Part shown: one piece after another, positions 8,007 through 15,888 of the stretch
Layout of the letters: every line of letters begins with the position of its first letter
Position numbering within the stretch: the stretch's first letter is position 1
Assembly: GCA_028279945.1 (NCBI GenBank)
Contig: JANQMT010000191.1
Span: 1-36,004, forward strand
Origin: JAKSCF01 sp028279945
Lineage (GTDB): Bacteria; Bacillota; Clostridia; Peptostreptococcales; JAAYPU01
Direction of reading: 5' to 3'
Length of the DNA: 36,004 bases
Made by a program: the position numbers and the translations under genes
Notes under the pieces: generated by a model
Database searches by the model: none
What the model saw: the letters and a program-made list of their open reading frames with translations, nothing else
Told to the model about the DNA's origin: nothing

Positions 8007-9356
8007 TTAAAGGTATTTATCAATTTCTCTTAAGAGTTCGTCTTTACTGGGTATAATGGAAAGCCATTTTAATTCTCCGTTGATGTACATGCTGGGCAGG
8101 TTTGTGACCCCCATTTTTTTACATCTCGCAATATTTTCTTTGATGGTATATTTGTACTCAATGATATCAATCTTATCGCCATAATATTCTTTTGCTTCTT
8201 TTACGGCACCCCACATGTATGTACATGCTGCACAAGTTGCAGAATCCAAAGTAAATACTTCTACCAGAGGTCGCTTAAGATTCAAATAATCAGGAAGTTC
8301 TACATCAATATCTGCTTCTACAAATTCATAGTTGGATACCATTTCGCTGACTTCTTTATGATTGATTATGGCTTGAGCTGCACCGATTGTATTTTCAATA
8401 GGTACATCATAGGGCATATCACACCCCGGACTGACGATCAGATTTTCATGGGATATGTCTTTTAACATATCCACCACATATTTCATGTTATCCTTTTGAT
8501 TCCCATGAAGCATTATGGTGGTAAGCGGAATATTACCCCCTATTGCAATATTATATCTATCTGTAATTTCTTTAGCTTTTTTTATATCTACATTTTCATC
8601 TACTGAGATGCCGTCAGGATTTGTCTTGCACATGACTTCGATTTGATTGGTTGCGTTACCGCATACAAAGAAAGAGGAAAATGTATTTTTGCTCCTGATA
8701 AAACTAAATACGGCTTCGAATGATTCTGAAAGTAATTGACTAAAATGCTTACTGGATACTTGACTTACAAGGGGGTCTACGATAGCAATAACCTCCATGC
8801 CGGAATTTATATAATATTCCGACATTTTAACGTTTACTTCAGCACAAAAACCAACAAGATCTTTAACATACTCAGGATCCTTTATCATATCTCTAAATAT
8901 CCCGTTACCTCTCAAATGAGATGCCAGAGTGAAGGGACCGCATATTAGTCCATACAATGCAGTCTTGTTGCCAATTTCCTTAGACAGTCTTTTCATGACA
9001 TCTAAAATCACCGGTATCCTGCCATCTGTCTCCTTAGGTATTTTACATTTGCATGGGATATCTTTAGCGTCTTTTAAAATATGGCTGAAAACAGAAGGGG
9101 GTGTGTCGTCAGCCCACATTAATTCACATCCGAAAACTTCTGCTTCGATTTGTAAATCAAAAACTACCGGCATCCCATCGGGGGTATAAATTTTGTAAAC
9201 TTCAATAAGAGATTCGTAAAGCTTATCCGGGTCTGTTAAAACTTCCTTTGCATTATAGCCTTTTAGCTTACCTGCATGAATGCCTGCAAATGGAACCCAG
9301 GGAACCCTTTCTGTTTTTTCATGATTCAATACTTTATATAAAAGTTCTTTACCCAT
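8007..9356 (-). CDS. URO-D-type methyltransferase (MtaA/CmuA-like) fused to a thioredoxin-like domain
   Basis: Residues 1 to about 345 are a uroporphyrinogen-decarboxylase-fold methyltransferase like MtaA, MtbA or CmuA, which moves methyl groups between a corrinoid protein and a thiol or tetrahydrofolate. Residues from about 362 to 449 look like a thioredoxin/glutaredoxin fold with a CAAC motif (C375, C378) and a cis-Pro-like NLPSMYING (P421). The methyltransferase zinc motif HxC...C appears incomplete: FVC (C232) takes the place of HxC, while C312 (SPGC) remains. The gene is next to a corrinoid protein and a second URO-D protein with a complete motif. It may be the methyl-accepting partner or a redox/activation factor. 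Fold confidence is high, role low. Confidence 0.85.
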   Translation of the reverse strand: MGKELLYKVLNHEKTERVPWVPFAGIHAGKLKGYNAKEVLTDPDKLYESLIEVYKIYTPDGMPVVFDLQIEAEVFGCELMWADDTPPSVFSHILKDAKDIPCKCKIPKETDGRIPVILDVMKRLSKEIGNKTALYGLICGPFTLASHLRGNGIFRDMIKDPEYVKDLVGFCAEVNVKMSEYYINSGMEVIAIVDPLVSQVSSKHFSQLLSESFEAVFSFIRSKNTFSSFFVCGNATNQIEVMCKTNPDGISVDENVDIKKAKEITDRYNIAIGGNIPLTTIMLHGNQKDNMKYVVDMLKDISHENLIVSPGCDMPYDVPIENTIGAAQAIINHKEVSEMVSNYEFVEADIDVELPDYLNLKRPLVEVFTLDSATCAACTYMWGAVKEAKEYYGDKIDIIEYKYTIKENIARCKKMGVTNLPSMYINGELKWLSIIPSKDELLREIDKYL

Positions 9357-9397
9357 TTATTGTTCCTCTCCTTTATAAAATAAGTAGCAATATGATT

Positions 9398-10033
9398 CTA
9401 CAAGTTTAGTAATTTTTTGACCAGCATAACTGCCGATGCCGCATCATCTGAATATCCGTCTGCACCATTTTCCAGTGCCCATTTTTCATAAACCGGTGCT
9501 CCACCAAAAATCAGTTTGACATCTTTGTCAAAGTCTTCAGCTTTTGCAAGTCTTGCAACTTCAGGCATAACCGCCATGGTTGTCGTTAGTAGAGCCGAAC
9601 AGGCAATGATATCAGCATTGTTTTCTTTAGCGGCCTGGATAAAAGCTTCTGCTTTTACATTACAGCCTAAATCAATAACCTTAAACCCTGCGCCTTCCAT
9701 CATCACAATAATCAGATTTTTTCCTATATCATGAATATCTCCTTCAACCGTTCCAATTACGATTTTAAAGCCATTGTCCAAATCTTCTGCACTAAGATAT
9801 GGCTTTAAGATATCCACAGCCTCCTGCAAGCATTCGGCAGCCATGGTGACTTCAGGAACAAAAATTTCATTGTTTTTAAAAAGTTCTCCTACTTTATCCA
9901 TTCCTTTTATTAAGCCATCTGATAAGATTGTTTTGGCTTCTATTTCATTGTTCAGCGCTTCTTCAACAAATTGAACGGTTTCATCCGGATCATATTCCAG
10001 CAGGGAATCGGATATTTTTATAAGCAAATCCAT
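9398..10033 (-). CDS. Corrinoid (B12-binding) methyltransferase protein, MtaC/MtbC-like
   Basis: A 211-residue two-domain protein: an N-terminal helical B12-binding-2 cap (residues 1-85) and a Rossmann-like cobalamin domain. The base-off/His-on motif DxHxxG is present as EGDIHDIGKNL, with H101 as lower cobalt ligand, followed by SALLTTTM near residue 146. It shuttles a methyl group between two methyltransferases. The start is set at ATG 10033, which has GAGGTGG five bases upstream; a longer frame to 10066 lacks a good site. It lies between two URO-D-type genes, the classic substrate-methyltransferase / corrinoid / acceptor-methyltransferase layout. No reductive activase (RACE) gene is in the window. 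Confidence 0.93.
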   Translation of the reverse strand: MDLLIKISDSLLEYDPDETVQFVEEALNNEIEAKTILSDGLIKGMDKVGELFKNNEIFVPEVTMAAECLQEAVDILKPYLSAEDLDNGFKIVIGTVEGDIHDIGKNLIIVMMEGAGFKVIDLGCNVKAEAFIQAAKENNADIIACSALLTTTMAVMPEVARLAKAEDFDKDVKLIFGGAPVYEKWALENGADGYSDDAASAVMLVKKLLNL

Positions 10034-10079
10034 ACTTACCACCTCAATCGATTTTATATCCAGCATTCTATATGCTGCT

Positions 10080-11144
10080 CTAATAGCTTCCGAATTCTTC
10101 TACTGCCTTCTGCATCATATAAATGTTATAAGCAGGCGTAATAGAAGGGATTTCACATCCACTCATGAATACAAATCTTCCGGGACAATATTTTTTGCCT
10201 TCTTCAATAATTTTGACGGAGCCTTCATATACTTCTTGCGGCGTTCCTTTTGCAATGATTTGGGGATCTAAATTACCACAAATAATATGCTCAGGAAATA
10301 TTTTTGCTGCATCCTCTATGGTCACTTCATGCCCAAAACTCAACATACCGGGATCTCCAAAAGGAATTTTTGCCCAATGCTCTAAATTGGCATTTTGTTC
10401 ACCGCATATATGACAATATATCCTTTCTGCTCCCATTTTAAGGACTTTTTCATGGAGTTCCTTTAAATATGGCAATGCAAAATTTTCAAAATGCTTTGGA
10501 GATATCAACATATTACTTTCAGATGGTGCTGCCGATCTTGCTAATACTTTTCCTTCTCCAAAAGTATGGATGAAATATTCCGCAACTTGAAGGATGTGAT
10601 CCGTCATCAGCCTTAATGCTTTATGGACTGCTTCCGGTTTTCTTATGAGCCATTTCATAAATGTTTCTACACCGCATAGATTAGCAGCATGTGTAAAGGG
10701 GCTTCCACACACAAAAGCGATTTGAACATTATTTTCTTGTTGCAATTTTGCAAATTCCATTGCTTTTGGAATACATCCTGCTGTTTTGGCATCAGGTAAA
10801 GCCAGCTTTTCTAAATCTTCCGGCTTCGATACCGGTCTCTTAGCTACCGATGGACCTGATTCGTATCGATCCACCGGCCAACGAATTTCCCCTCCAAATT
10901 CCCAAGATCCATAGGATACAAAAGTGTAGAATGGCGTTCCGTCAGAGTTGTATTGCTGAGATGTATAAAACTGCGCATTAAAGCTTTTAACCGGATCCTC
11001 ATAAATATCTGCGATATCATATCCAACATTTTTAGCACAGAAACCATATCCTCTGTGAATATACGGGACTCGGTCAGTTGGTTGTCTATTATAAATGGCA
11101 TTCATTCTTTCTTTGTGCGTCATTGTATCTGTACACTTTTTCAT
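10080..11144 (-). CDS. URO-D-type methyltransferase, probable substrate-specific component
   Basis: A 354-residue uroporphyrinogen-decarboxylase-family protein. The zinc-thiolate motif of MtaA-type methyltransferases is complete: H245 and C247 in YCHICGEQ and C330 in MSGCEIP. It is therefore not a haem-pathway decarboxylase, and no haem genes are nearby. The start is ATG at 11144, with GGAGG five bases upstream; a TTG at 11156 would lie over that site. It is 46 bases before the corrinoid gene and follows a zinc alcohol dehydrogenase. A likely role is to take a methyl group from an O-methylated substrate onto the corrinoid, as in acetogen O-demethylase methyltransferase I; this is inferred from context. 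Confidence 0.85.
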   Translation of the reverse strand: MKKCTDTMTHKERMNAIYNRQPTDRVPYIHRGYGFCAKNVGYDIADIYEDPVKSFNAQFYTSQQYNSDGTPFYTFVSYGSWEFGGEIRWPVDRYESGPSVAKRPVSKPEDLEKLALPDAKTAGCIPKAMEFAKLQQENNVQIAFVCGSPFTHAANLCGVETFMKWLIRKPEAVHKALRLMTDHILQVAEYFIHTFGEGKVLARSAAPSESNMLISPKHFENFALPYLKELHEKVLKMGAERIYCHICGEQNANLEHWAKIPFGDPGMLSFGHEVTIEDAAKIFPEHIICGNLDPQIIAKGTPQEVYEGSVKIIEEGKKYCPGRFVFMSGCEIPSITPAYNIYMMQKAVEEFGSY

Positions 11145-11188
11145 ATTGACCTCCAAATCAATTCATTTAATGGTTATTCATCCAATTG

Positions 11189-12232
11189 CTATTCTGCATT
11201 AGGTCGTAATACAACTTTAATGGCTTCACCTGACTTAATCAGTTTTATCCCTTCTTCCATTTGACTTAAAGGCAGCTTGTGGGTAATAATATTGGTATTA
11301 ATCTTACCGGCTGATATTAAATCAAATCCTTTGCCAAAAGCAGCCGGAGAATATGAATAGGCGCCAATAACAGAAAGGCGGTTATAATGGATTAAATTGG
11401 CATCTAGGTTGGACCATGGGTTCGCCTTATCTAAGCCGCCAAAGATGGATAATCGCCCTTCTTTTCTAAGCATTTCCAAACCCGGCTGATGCGGTTGAGA
11501 GGATGGTGCGGCTGCAATGACAACATCTGCTCCTCGTCCCTTTGTAATCTCTTTTACAATCTTAACAAGGTCTTCTTTGGAGGAATCTACAAAATGAGTT
11601 GCGCCAAATTCGACGCACTTATCTAATCTTTCCTTATTGATATCAGCCATAACAATGGTTGTGGCTCCCCTAAGCTTTGCAATTTGAGCATGTAAACATC
11701 CAATAGGTCCTGATCCTATTATCACCACAGTATCCCCCAAAGAGGTTTGCAGTTGTTCTTGAGCTTTAATAACAGATGCAAGTAATTCAACAATGATCAT
11801 TTGATCAAAACCAATATGTTCAGGTATTCTTATCAGCTGTCCCCTTTCAAGGGCTTCTCCCGGAATGGCCATGTATTGAGCAAAGCCTCCGGGTATGCTG
11901 TGTCCAAATACAACTAATACTTCACATAATCCCGGCATGTTATGGGTACAGTAATAGCATTTACCACAAGAAATAGCGGGACTTGCTAAAATCCTCTCAC
12001 CTATTTTGTAATCTTTAACATGCTTCCCTACTTGTTCAATCACACCTGCATTTTCGTGCCCTAATATAGCAGGATATTTCACTTTTGAATGCCCATGGGT
12101 ATAGGTTCTCACATCGGAGCCGCATAAACCCACTGCCTCTATTTTTAATAATAATCCATCGTCGGGACAAACAGGTGTCGGCACTTCCTTATATTCAACC
12201 GATGACTTCCCTGTCAGTAATAAAGCTTTCAT
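11189..12232 (-). CDS. Zinc-dependent medium-chain dehydrogenase (sorbitol/alcohol dehydrogenase-like)
   Basis: A 347-residue MDR enzyme. Catalytic zinc residues are visible as C37 (GLCGSD) and H59/E60 (GHE). The structural zinc loop is C89, C92, C95 and C103. The NAD(P) site is the GSGPIG glycine motif in the Rossmann domain (near residue 170). Such enzymes oxidise a secondary alcohol of a polyol or sugar phosphate with NAD. Its place between DeoC-type aldolase and methyltransferase genes, in the same unit as a galactitol-type PTS, suggests it acts on the imported (and demethylated) polyol or sugar phosphate. GGAGG precedes the ATG. Confidence 0.9.
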   Translation of the reverse strand: MKALLLTGKSSVEYKEVPTPVCPDDGLLLKIEAVGLCGSDVRTYTHGHSKVKYPAILGHENAGVIEQVGKHVKDYKIGERILASPAISCGKCYYCTHNMPGLCEVLVVFGHSIPGGFAQYMAIPGEALERGQLIRIPEHIGFDQMIIVELLASVIKAQEQLQTSLGDTVVIIGSGPIGCLHAQIAKLRGATTIVMADINKERLDKCVEFGATHFVDSSKEDLVKIVKEITKGRGADVVIAAAPSSQPHQPGLEMLRKEGRLSIFGGLDKANPWSNLDANLIHYNRLSVIGAYSYSPAAFGKGFDLISAGKINTNIITHKLPLSQMEEGIKLIKSGEAIKVVLRPNAE

Positions 12233-12251
12233 TATTTATACCTCCAATATT

Positions 12252-12935
12252 TTACATGCCTTTTTCAATAGCTTCTTCTATAATGGCTACCGTTGATCTT
12301 GTTCCTTGTCTGGCCGCTCCGGCATTATAACAGTTAATAAAATCGGTAAGCGTTCTTATACCGCCGGCCGCTTTAATCTCTATACTGTCTTTACAATATT
12401 TTCTCATAATTTCAATATCCTCTTTGACAGCTCCTGTTGGGGCATAACCCGTTGATGTTTTCACAAAATGTACATTTAAGTCATCACAAATTTTAGAGCA
12501 CTGAATGATTTGGTCCTTATTTAGATAGTGGTTTTCAAATATGACCTTTAATATTGCATTCTTTTTAATACAAGCATTCAGTATCTCATATATCTCTTTT
12601 TTCATATAATCGTATTCACCTGAAAGGACTAATCCTATAGGAATAACCGTATCAATTTCTGTTGCCCCGTCATCTATTGCTCTTTCAGTTTCAAATACTT
12701 TGCTTTCTATAGAACTGTTGCCATGTGGAAATCCTGTGACCACACTGACCAGTATGTCTGTCCCTTGAAGCTTTTTAGCACAATAAGCAACATCATATCC
12801 TCTGACACATACAGATGCTGTATGGTATTTTATTGCTATCTCACAACCCTCATCAATTTCTTGCCTTGTCATATTTGGTTGAAGGAGAGAATGGTCGATC
12901 ATTTTTGCGATGGTTTTACTTGTTAATTCTTTCAT
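12252..12935 (-). CDS. Deoxyribose-phosphate aldolase family protein (DeoC-type class I aldolase)
   Basis: A 227-residue TIM-barrel aldolase. The catalytic set of DeoC is intact: D95 (EIDTV), K130 (LKVIFE), the Schiff-base Lys K159 (FVKTSTGY) and K188 (IKAAGG). The phosphate-binding end reads GAARQGTR rather than the more usual GTSS form, a possible sign of different specificity. True DeoC splits 2-deoxyribose-5-phosphate into acetaldehyde and glyceraldehyde-3-phosphate; here no nucleoside phosphorylase or phosphopentomutase is adjacent. It lies between a hydroxyacid dehydrogenase and an alcohol dehydrogenase in a PTS/methyltransferase unit, so it may cleave a related sugar phosphate. Confidence 0.87.
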   Translation of the reverse strand: MKELTSKTIAKMIDHSLLQPNMTRQEIDEGCEIAIKYHTASVCVRGYDVAYCAKKLQGTDILVSVVTGFPHGNSSIESKVFETERAIDDGATEIDTVIPIGLVLSGEYDYMKKEIYEILNACIKKNAILKVIFENHYLNKDQIIQCSKICDDLNVHFVKTSTGYAPTGAVKEDIEIMRKYCKDSIEIKAAGGIRTLTDFINCYNAGAARQGTRSTVAIIEEAIEKGM

Positions 12936-12968
12936 TGGTTTTCACACGTCCTTTTACACATTTTAAAT

Positions 12969-14030
12969 TCATTCATTGAATGCTTGCTTAACCAGAACTT
13001 CCGGATTGATACAGTAATCGGGATTTCCACCATGTAAGATTTGGCGAATACCCATTACAGCTTTTTCTGCACCTATTAATGCGGCTTGCCTGGATGCTCC
13101 GGCAAGATGTGTTGTAGCAATGACATTGTCAAGGGTAAACAGCCGGCTGGTGTCCCATGGCGGTTCTTCTTCAAATACATCCAATGCCGCTCCTTTTATT
13201 CTCTTTTTTTTCAGAGCATCGTATAAAGCATCATGATCCACCAGTTCTCCTCTGGCAGTATTGATTAGAACAGCACTTTCTTTCATCATAGCCAGTTGTT
13301 TATTCCCAATCATTTTAGAAGTTTCTTTTGTATACCTTGCATGTAAAGACACAATATCCGATTCCATCAGAAGTCTTTTTATATCTACAAATATGCATTT
13401 GTGTTTTGCTTTTTCTTCTTGTGGAATATACGGATCACAAACGAGAACTTTGCTTCCAAATGCATTAAGGATTCTTGTTACTTTTGATCCTATTGCTCCG
13501 AAACCTATTAATCCAACCGTGCTTTCACTTAATTCATTGCCAATATACTCATAGGCATACATATCGCCTCGCCATCGTTTATGGTGAAAGAAAGAGTCAT
13601 GACAAAACGATATGTTCCTTGAAAGGGATAACATCAGACCTACTGTAAATTCTGCTACTGCTCCTGAATTCCTTCCCGGAGCATACACCACCGGAATTCC
13701 TTTTTCAGTGCATGCTTCAACGTTTATATTGACCGGTCCCCCCCTGCAAACACCTACCACTTTTAATCTTTCAGCAGTATCAATCACTTTTTTTGTGATA
13801 CACCCGGTATGGGTTAATAAAACATCTACCTCTTTAATCAAAGGAATAATATCATCATCGCAACCACAAAATTCACGAATCTCATCACAATTATTTATGG
13901 GTTCTAACGGCCAGTTATCTGTAAGATAGGTAAATTCGATGTTTTCTTTATGGTTATCAAAAAAATCTAAAAAAGTGGTTTCCAGTACGTCGTTGGTTAT
14001 AAATTTATCACCTAATAATAATACTTTCAC
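12969..14030 (-). CDS. D-isomer-specific 2-hydroxyacid dehydrogenase family protein
   Basis: A 353-residue protein. The NAD site is VGLIGFGAIG (172-181) with D199 at the end of the second strand. The catalytic triad of the family is present: R260 (NTARGELV), E289 (FEEEP) and H308 (TTHLAG). The start is GTG at 14030 because GGGGGA lies seven bases upstream; an ATG at 14045 has no site. Relatives reduce 2-keto acids or oxidise sugar acids and their phosphates. As first enzyme gene after the regulator, it probably handles a hydroxy-acid intermediate of the same pathway. The unusually long N-terminal catalytic domain (about 130 residues before the NAD domain) fits the phosphoglycerate/erythronate-like subgroup, but the substrate is unknown. 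Confidence 0.88.
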   Translation of the reverse strand: MKVLLLGDKFITNDVLETTFLDFFDNHKENIEFTYLTDNWPLEPINNCDEIREFCGCDDDIIPLIKEVDVLLTHTGCITKKVIDTAERLKVVGVCRGGPVNINVEACTEKGIPVVYAPGRNSGAVAEFTVGLMLSLSRNISFCHDSFFHHKRWRGDMYAYEYIGNELSESTVGLIGFGAIGSKVTRILNAFGSKVLVCDPYIPQEEKAKHKCIFVDIKRLLMESDIVSLHARYTKETSKMIGNKQLAMMKESAVLINTARGELVDHDALYDALKKKRIKGAALDVFEEEPPWDTSRLFTLDNVIATTHLAGASRQAALIGAEKAVMGIRQILHGGNPDYCINPEVLVKQAFNE

Positions 14031-14052
14031 AACACAGTCCCCCATATAATTT

Positions 14053-14748
14053 TTATAAACTTAGCCGGTAACCGGGATTGAACAGATATATTGCTCTTGA
14101 GCCTTTAATGGGTATGCCTTTAGGCGAGAGAGTAATTCTAAAACGTATGAGAACAGGGACTCCGGGATCTCGTTCCAATAGGCTTGCTTCTCTTTGTTCT
14201 AATGTGGCAACTGAAATCTCGTCTACACCTTTATCCGGAATCAATCCAAATTTTTGCTGCATCACTTTAAATGTTGAACCACCACCTTCAAACATTTCTC
14301 GAGTAACGCCTTCATAAAACTTAGCAGGCATATAAGAAAACTCCAACCCTACCTTTTCATCATCTGCAAGCAATAGTCTCTCAAGTACAAACACATCATC
14401 GTTTTCTTGAAGTTGAAGCCTATTGATAACTTGCGGCCATCCTGATCTTCTTTCAAAGGTTAGAATCCGATTTCCGGGCTTTTGTCCTCTTTTTTTTGCT
14501 TCATTTGTGAAGCTGTGATTTCCGGTGACTAAATGCCATGGATAAGGTCTTTTCACCCTTACTTCGTTTCTGCTTTCAGGACTCCTTTCAAGAACACCTT
14601 CGTAAATAAGATCGCCTATACCATTTCTAACATGATCCACATTTGTATTGTATTTTTCTGCTAATACATCAGCTGCAGGTAACGGCTGTCCTTCCACAAA
14701 AGCTTTTTCGCATATTGCAGAATACAGATCCACAGCAAACTTATTCAT
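14053..14748 (-). CDS. GntR/HutC-family regulator of the PTS-methyltransferase unit
   Basis: A 231-residue protein with an N-terminal winged helix (residues 1-65, DVLAEKYNTNVDHVRNGIGDL) and a UTRA-like ligand domain after about residue 75. The helix-turn-helix is somewhat divergent from the usual SRxTVR form. The start is ATG at 14748, with GGGGG eight bases upstream. It is 22 bases before the hydroxyacid dehydrogenase and so is the first gene of the long leftward unit, likely controlling itself and the whole unit through the palindrome in its own promoter. A second GntR gene diverges from it. Confidence 0.88.
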   Translation of the reverse strand: MNKFAVDLYSAICEKAFVEGQPLPAADVLAEKYNTNVDHVRNGIGDLIYEGVLERSPESRNEVRVKRPYPWHLVTGNHSFTNEAKKRGQKPGNRILTFERRSGWPQVINRLQLQENDDVFVLERLLLADDEKVGLEFSYMPAKFYEGVTREMFEGGGSTFKVMQQKFGLIPDKGVDEISVATLEQREASLLERDPGVPVLIRFRITLSPKGIPIKGSRAIYLFNPGYRLSL

Positions 14749-14788
14749 TATGTAAGCCCCCAATCATTCAATTTTATCATTATGTTAT

Positions 14789-14817
14789 ATCGTACGTACG
14801 TTAGTACCTTTATTCAA
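14789..14817 (-). promoter_or_regulatory. Promoter and candidate operator of the leftward PTS-methyltransferase unit
   Basis: On the minus strand: TTGAAT (14812-14817), 17-base spacer, TACGAT (14789-14794). The perfect palindrome CGTACGTACG (14791-14800) covers the -10 box, and a further TAGTAC follows in the spacer. This is a good position for a GntR repressor. A related GACGTAC element lies in the divergent promoter. Confidence 0.55.
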
Positions 14818-14889
14818 TCATACATGATAAATCCACAAACGTCAAGTATAATGGAATGGGCAGTATTTAGATTTGGTGATGTATTTATG

Positions 14890-14918
14890 TTGACGTACTT
14901 AACAATGTATGATATTTT
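14890..14918 (+). promoter_or_regulatory. Promoter and candidate operator of the divergent gntR gene
   Basis: TTGACG (14890-14895), 17-base spacer, TATTTT (14913-14918). The -35 box lies inside TGTTGACGTACTTAACA (14888-14904), an imperfect palindrome sharing ACGTAC with the opposite promoter. Confidence 0.5.
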
Positions 14919-14981
14919 TTAAAATGATAAATAATATAGATTCATTTAATGGATTAAAATGTTTAAAAATGAGGAATGAAT

Positions 14982-15764
14982 ATGAAAAACTCTGACTCTT
15001 TTGAAAAAACGAAACTATCACACCATACACCTATACCCCTTTATTACCAAATTGTTCAAATCATTAGCGAACAAATAAAATCAGGAGAATTAAAGCCCGG
15101 AGATCAAATTCTTACTGAAGAAAAACTGCAGCAAAAATTTGATGTCAGCAGAGCAACTGTACGAAAAGCAATCTCAGAATTGGTTTACAGCGGATTATTA
15201 GAAAAGCAATATTCAAAAGGCACCATCGTAGCTGCTCCAAAAATTGAAGAGGCCATGTTCGGTGTCCACAGTTTTACGACTTCCACTTTAAACGCCAATA
15301 AGTCTTTGACAACTAAAATTTTAGAATTTAAAGAGATATTTAACAATGATTATGTTAATAGCAAATTAGGGATTGGTAATACTGAACCTTTAATGTACAT
15401 TAAAAGAGTACGATACATTGATAATGCACCTGTATGCGTTGAAGATTGGTATGCACCTTCAAAGTATCTTGACAATTTTAATAAAGATTTGTTTTCTGAA
15501 GAAGGCATAAAACAATCCAGTTATCATATACTTCAAATAAACTATAATATATTTATAAAAAGTGTACATGATGTGATGTCTGCTGTTGCTATTGATGATG
15601 AAGAAGATGCCGCATTGCTGAATTCCTGTATTGGAATGCCTGTATTATTAAGACAAAGGATATCATACGATGAAGAAAAGAGACCCATGGTATACTCCAG
15701 CGGAAGATATTTAATCAAGATTGTTCTGGATTTTTTTTCAGACGATAATAATGCATCATGCTAA
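14982..15764 (+). CDS. GntR/HutC-family transcriptional regulator
   Basis: A 260-residue protein with a typical winged helix (residues 15-85; QILTEEKLQQKFDVSRATVRK) and a UTRA domain (from about 95; MYIKRVRYIDNAPVCVEDWY and VLLRQRISYDE). The start is ATG at 14982, six bases after GAGGA; the ATG at 14976 overlaps that site. It diverges from the long PTS-methyltransferase unit, whose own first gene is also a GntR regulator, so the unit may be under two-signal control. A terminator follows at 15849. Confidence 0.92.
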   Translation: MKNSDSFEKTKLSHHTPIPLYYQIVQIISEQIKSGELKPGDQILTEEKLQQKFDVSRATVRKAISELVYSGLLEKQYSKGTIVAAPKIEEAMFGVHSFTTSTLNANKSLTTKILEFKEIFNNDYVNSKLGIGNTEPLMYIKRVRYIDNAPVCVEDWYAPSKYLDNFNKDLFSEEGIKQSSYHILQINYNIFIKSVHDVMSAVAIDDEEDAALLNSCIGMPVLLRQRISYDEEKRPMVYSSGRYLIKIVLDFFSDDNNASC

Positions 15765-15847
15765 AAAATACATTCTATTTAGAGCTTGCCGAATCAATAG
15801 GCATTATTACCTTAAAGAGATGTTTGGTATTCAATATAGTTAAAAGA

Positions 15848-15888
15848 AAACTTACTGAAGTCAGCCATTGACTATTCAGTAAGCTTTT
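15848..15888. terminator. Terminator after the gntR gene, shared with the convergent oxidoreductase operon
   Basis: CTTACTGAA (15849-15857) pairs with TTCAGTAAG (15872-15880), followed by a run of T on the plus strand. On the minus strand the stem is followed by TTTTCTTTT, so it can work both ways. The stem overlaps the end of the minus-strand oxidoreductase gene. Confidence 0.75.

Noticed and set aside
10080..11144. True uroporphyrinogen decarboxylase (haem synthesis)
   Set aside because: The HxC...C zinc motif and the adjacent corrinoid protein mark a methyltransferase; no haem genes are nearby.
11145..11156. TTG start extending the URO-D-type protein
   Set aside because: The TTG overlaps the GGAGG site that serves the ATG at 11144.
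14764..14975. Possible cobalamin riboswitch upstream of the corrinoid unit
   Set aside because: No B12-box (GCCACTG-type) or leader-length structure is visible; the gap is filled by two promoters and palindromes.
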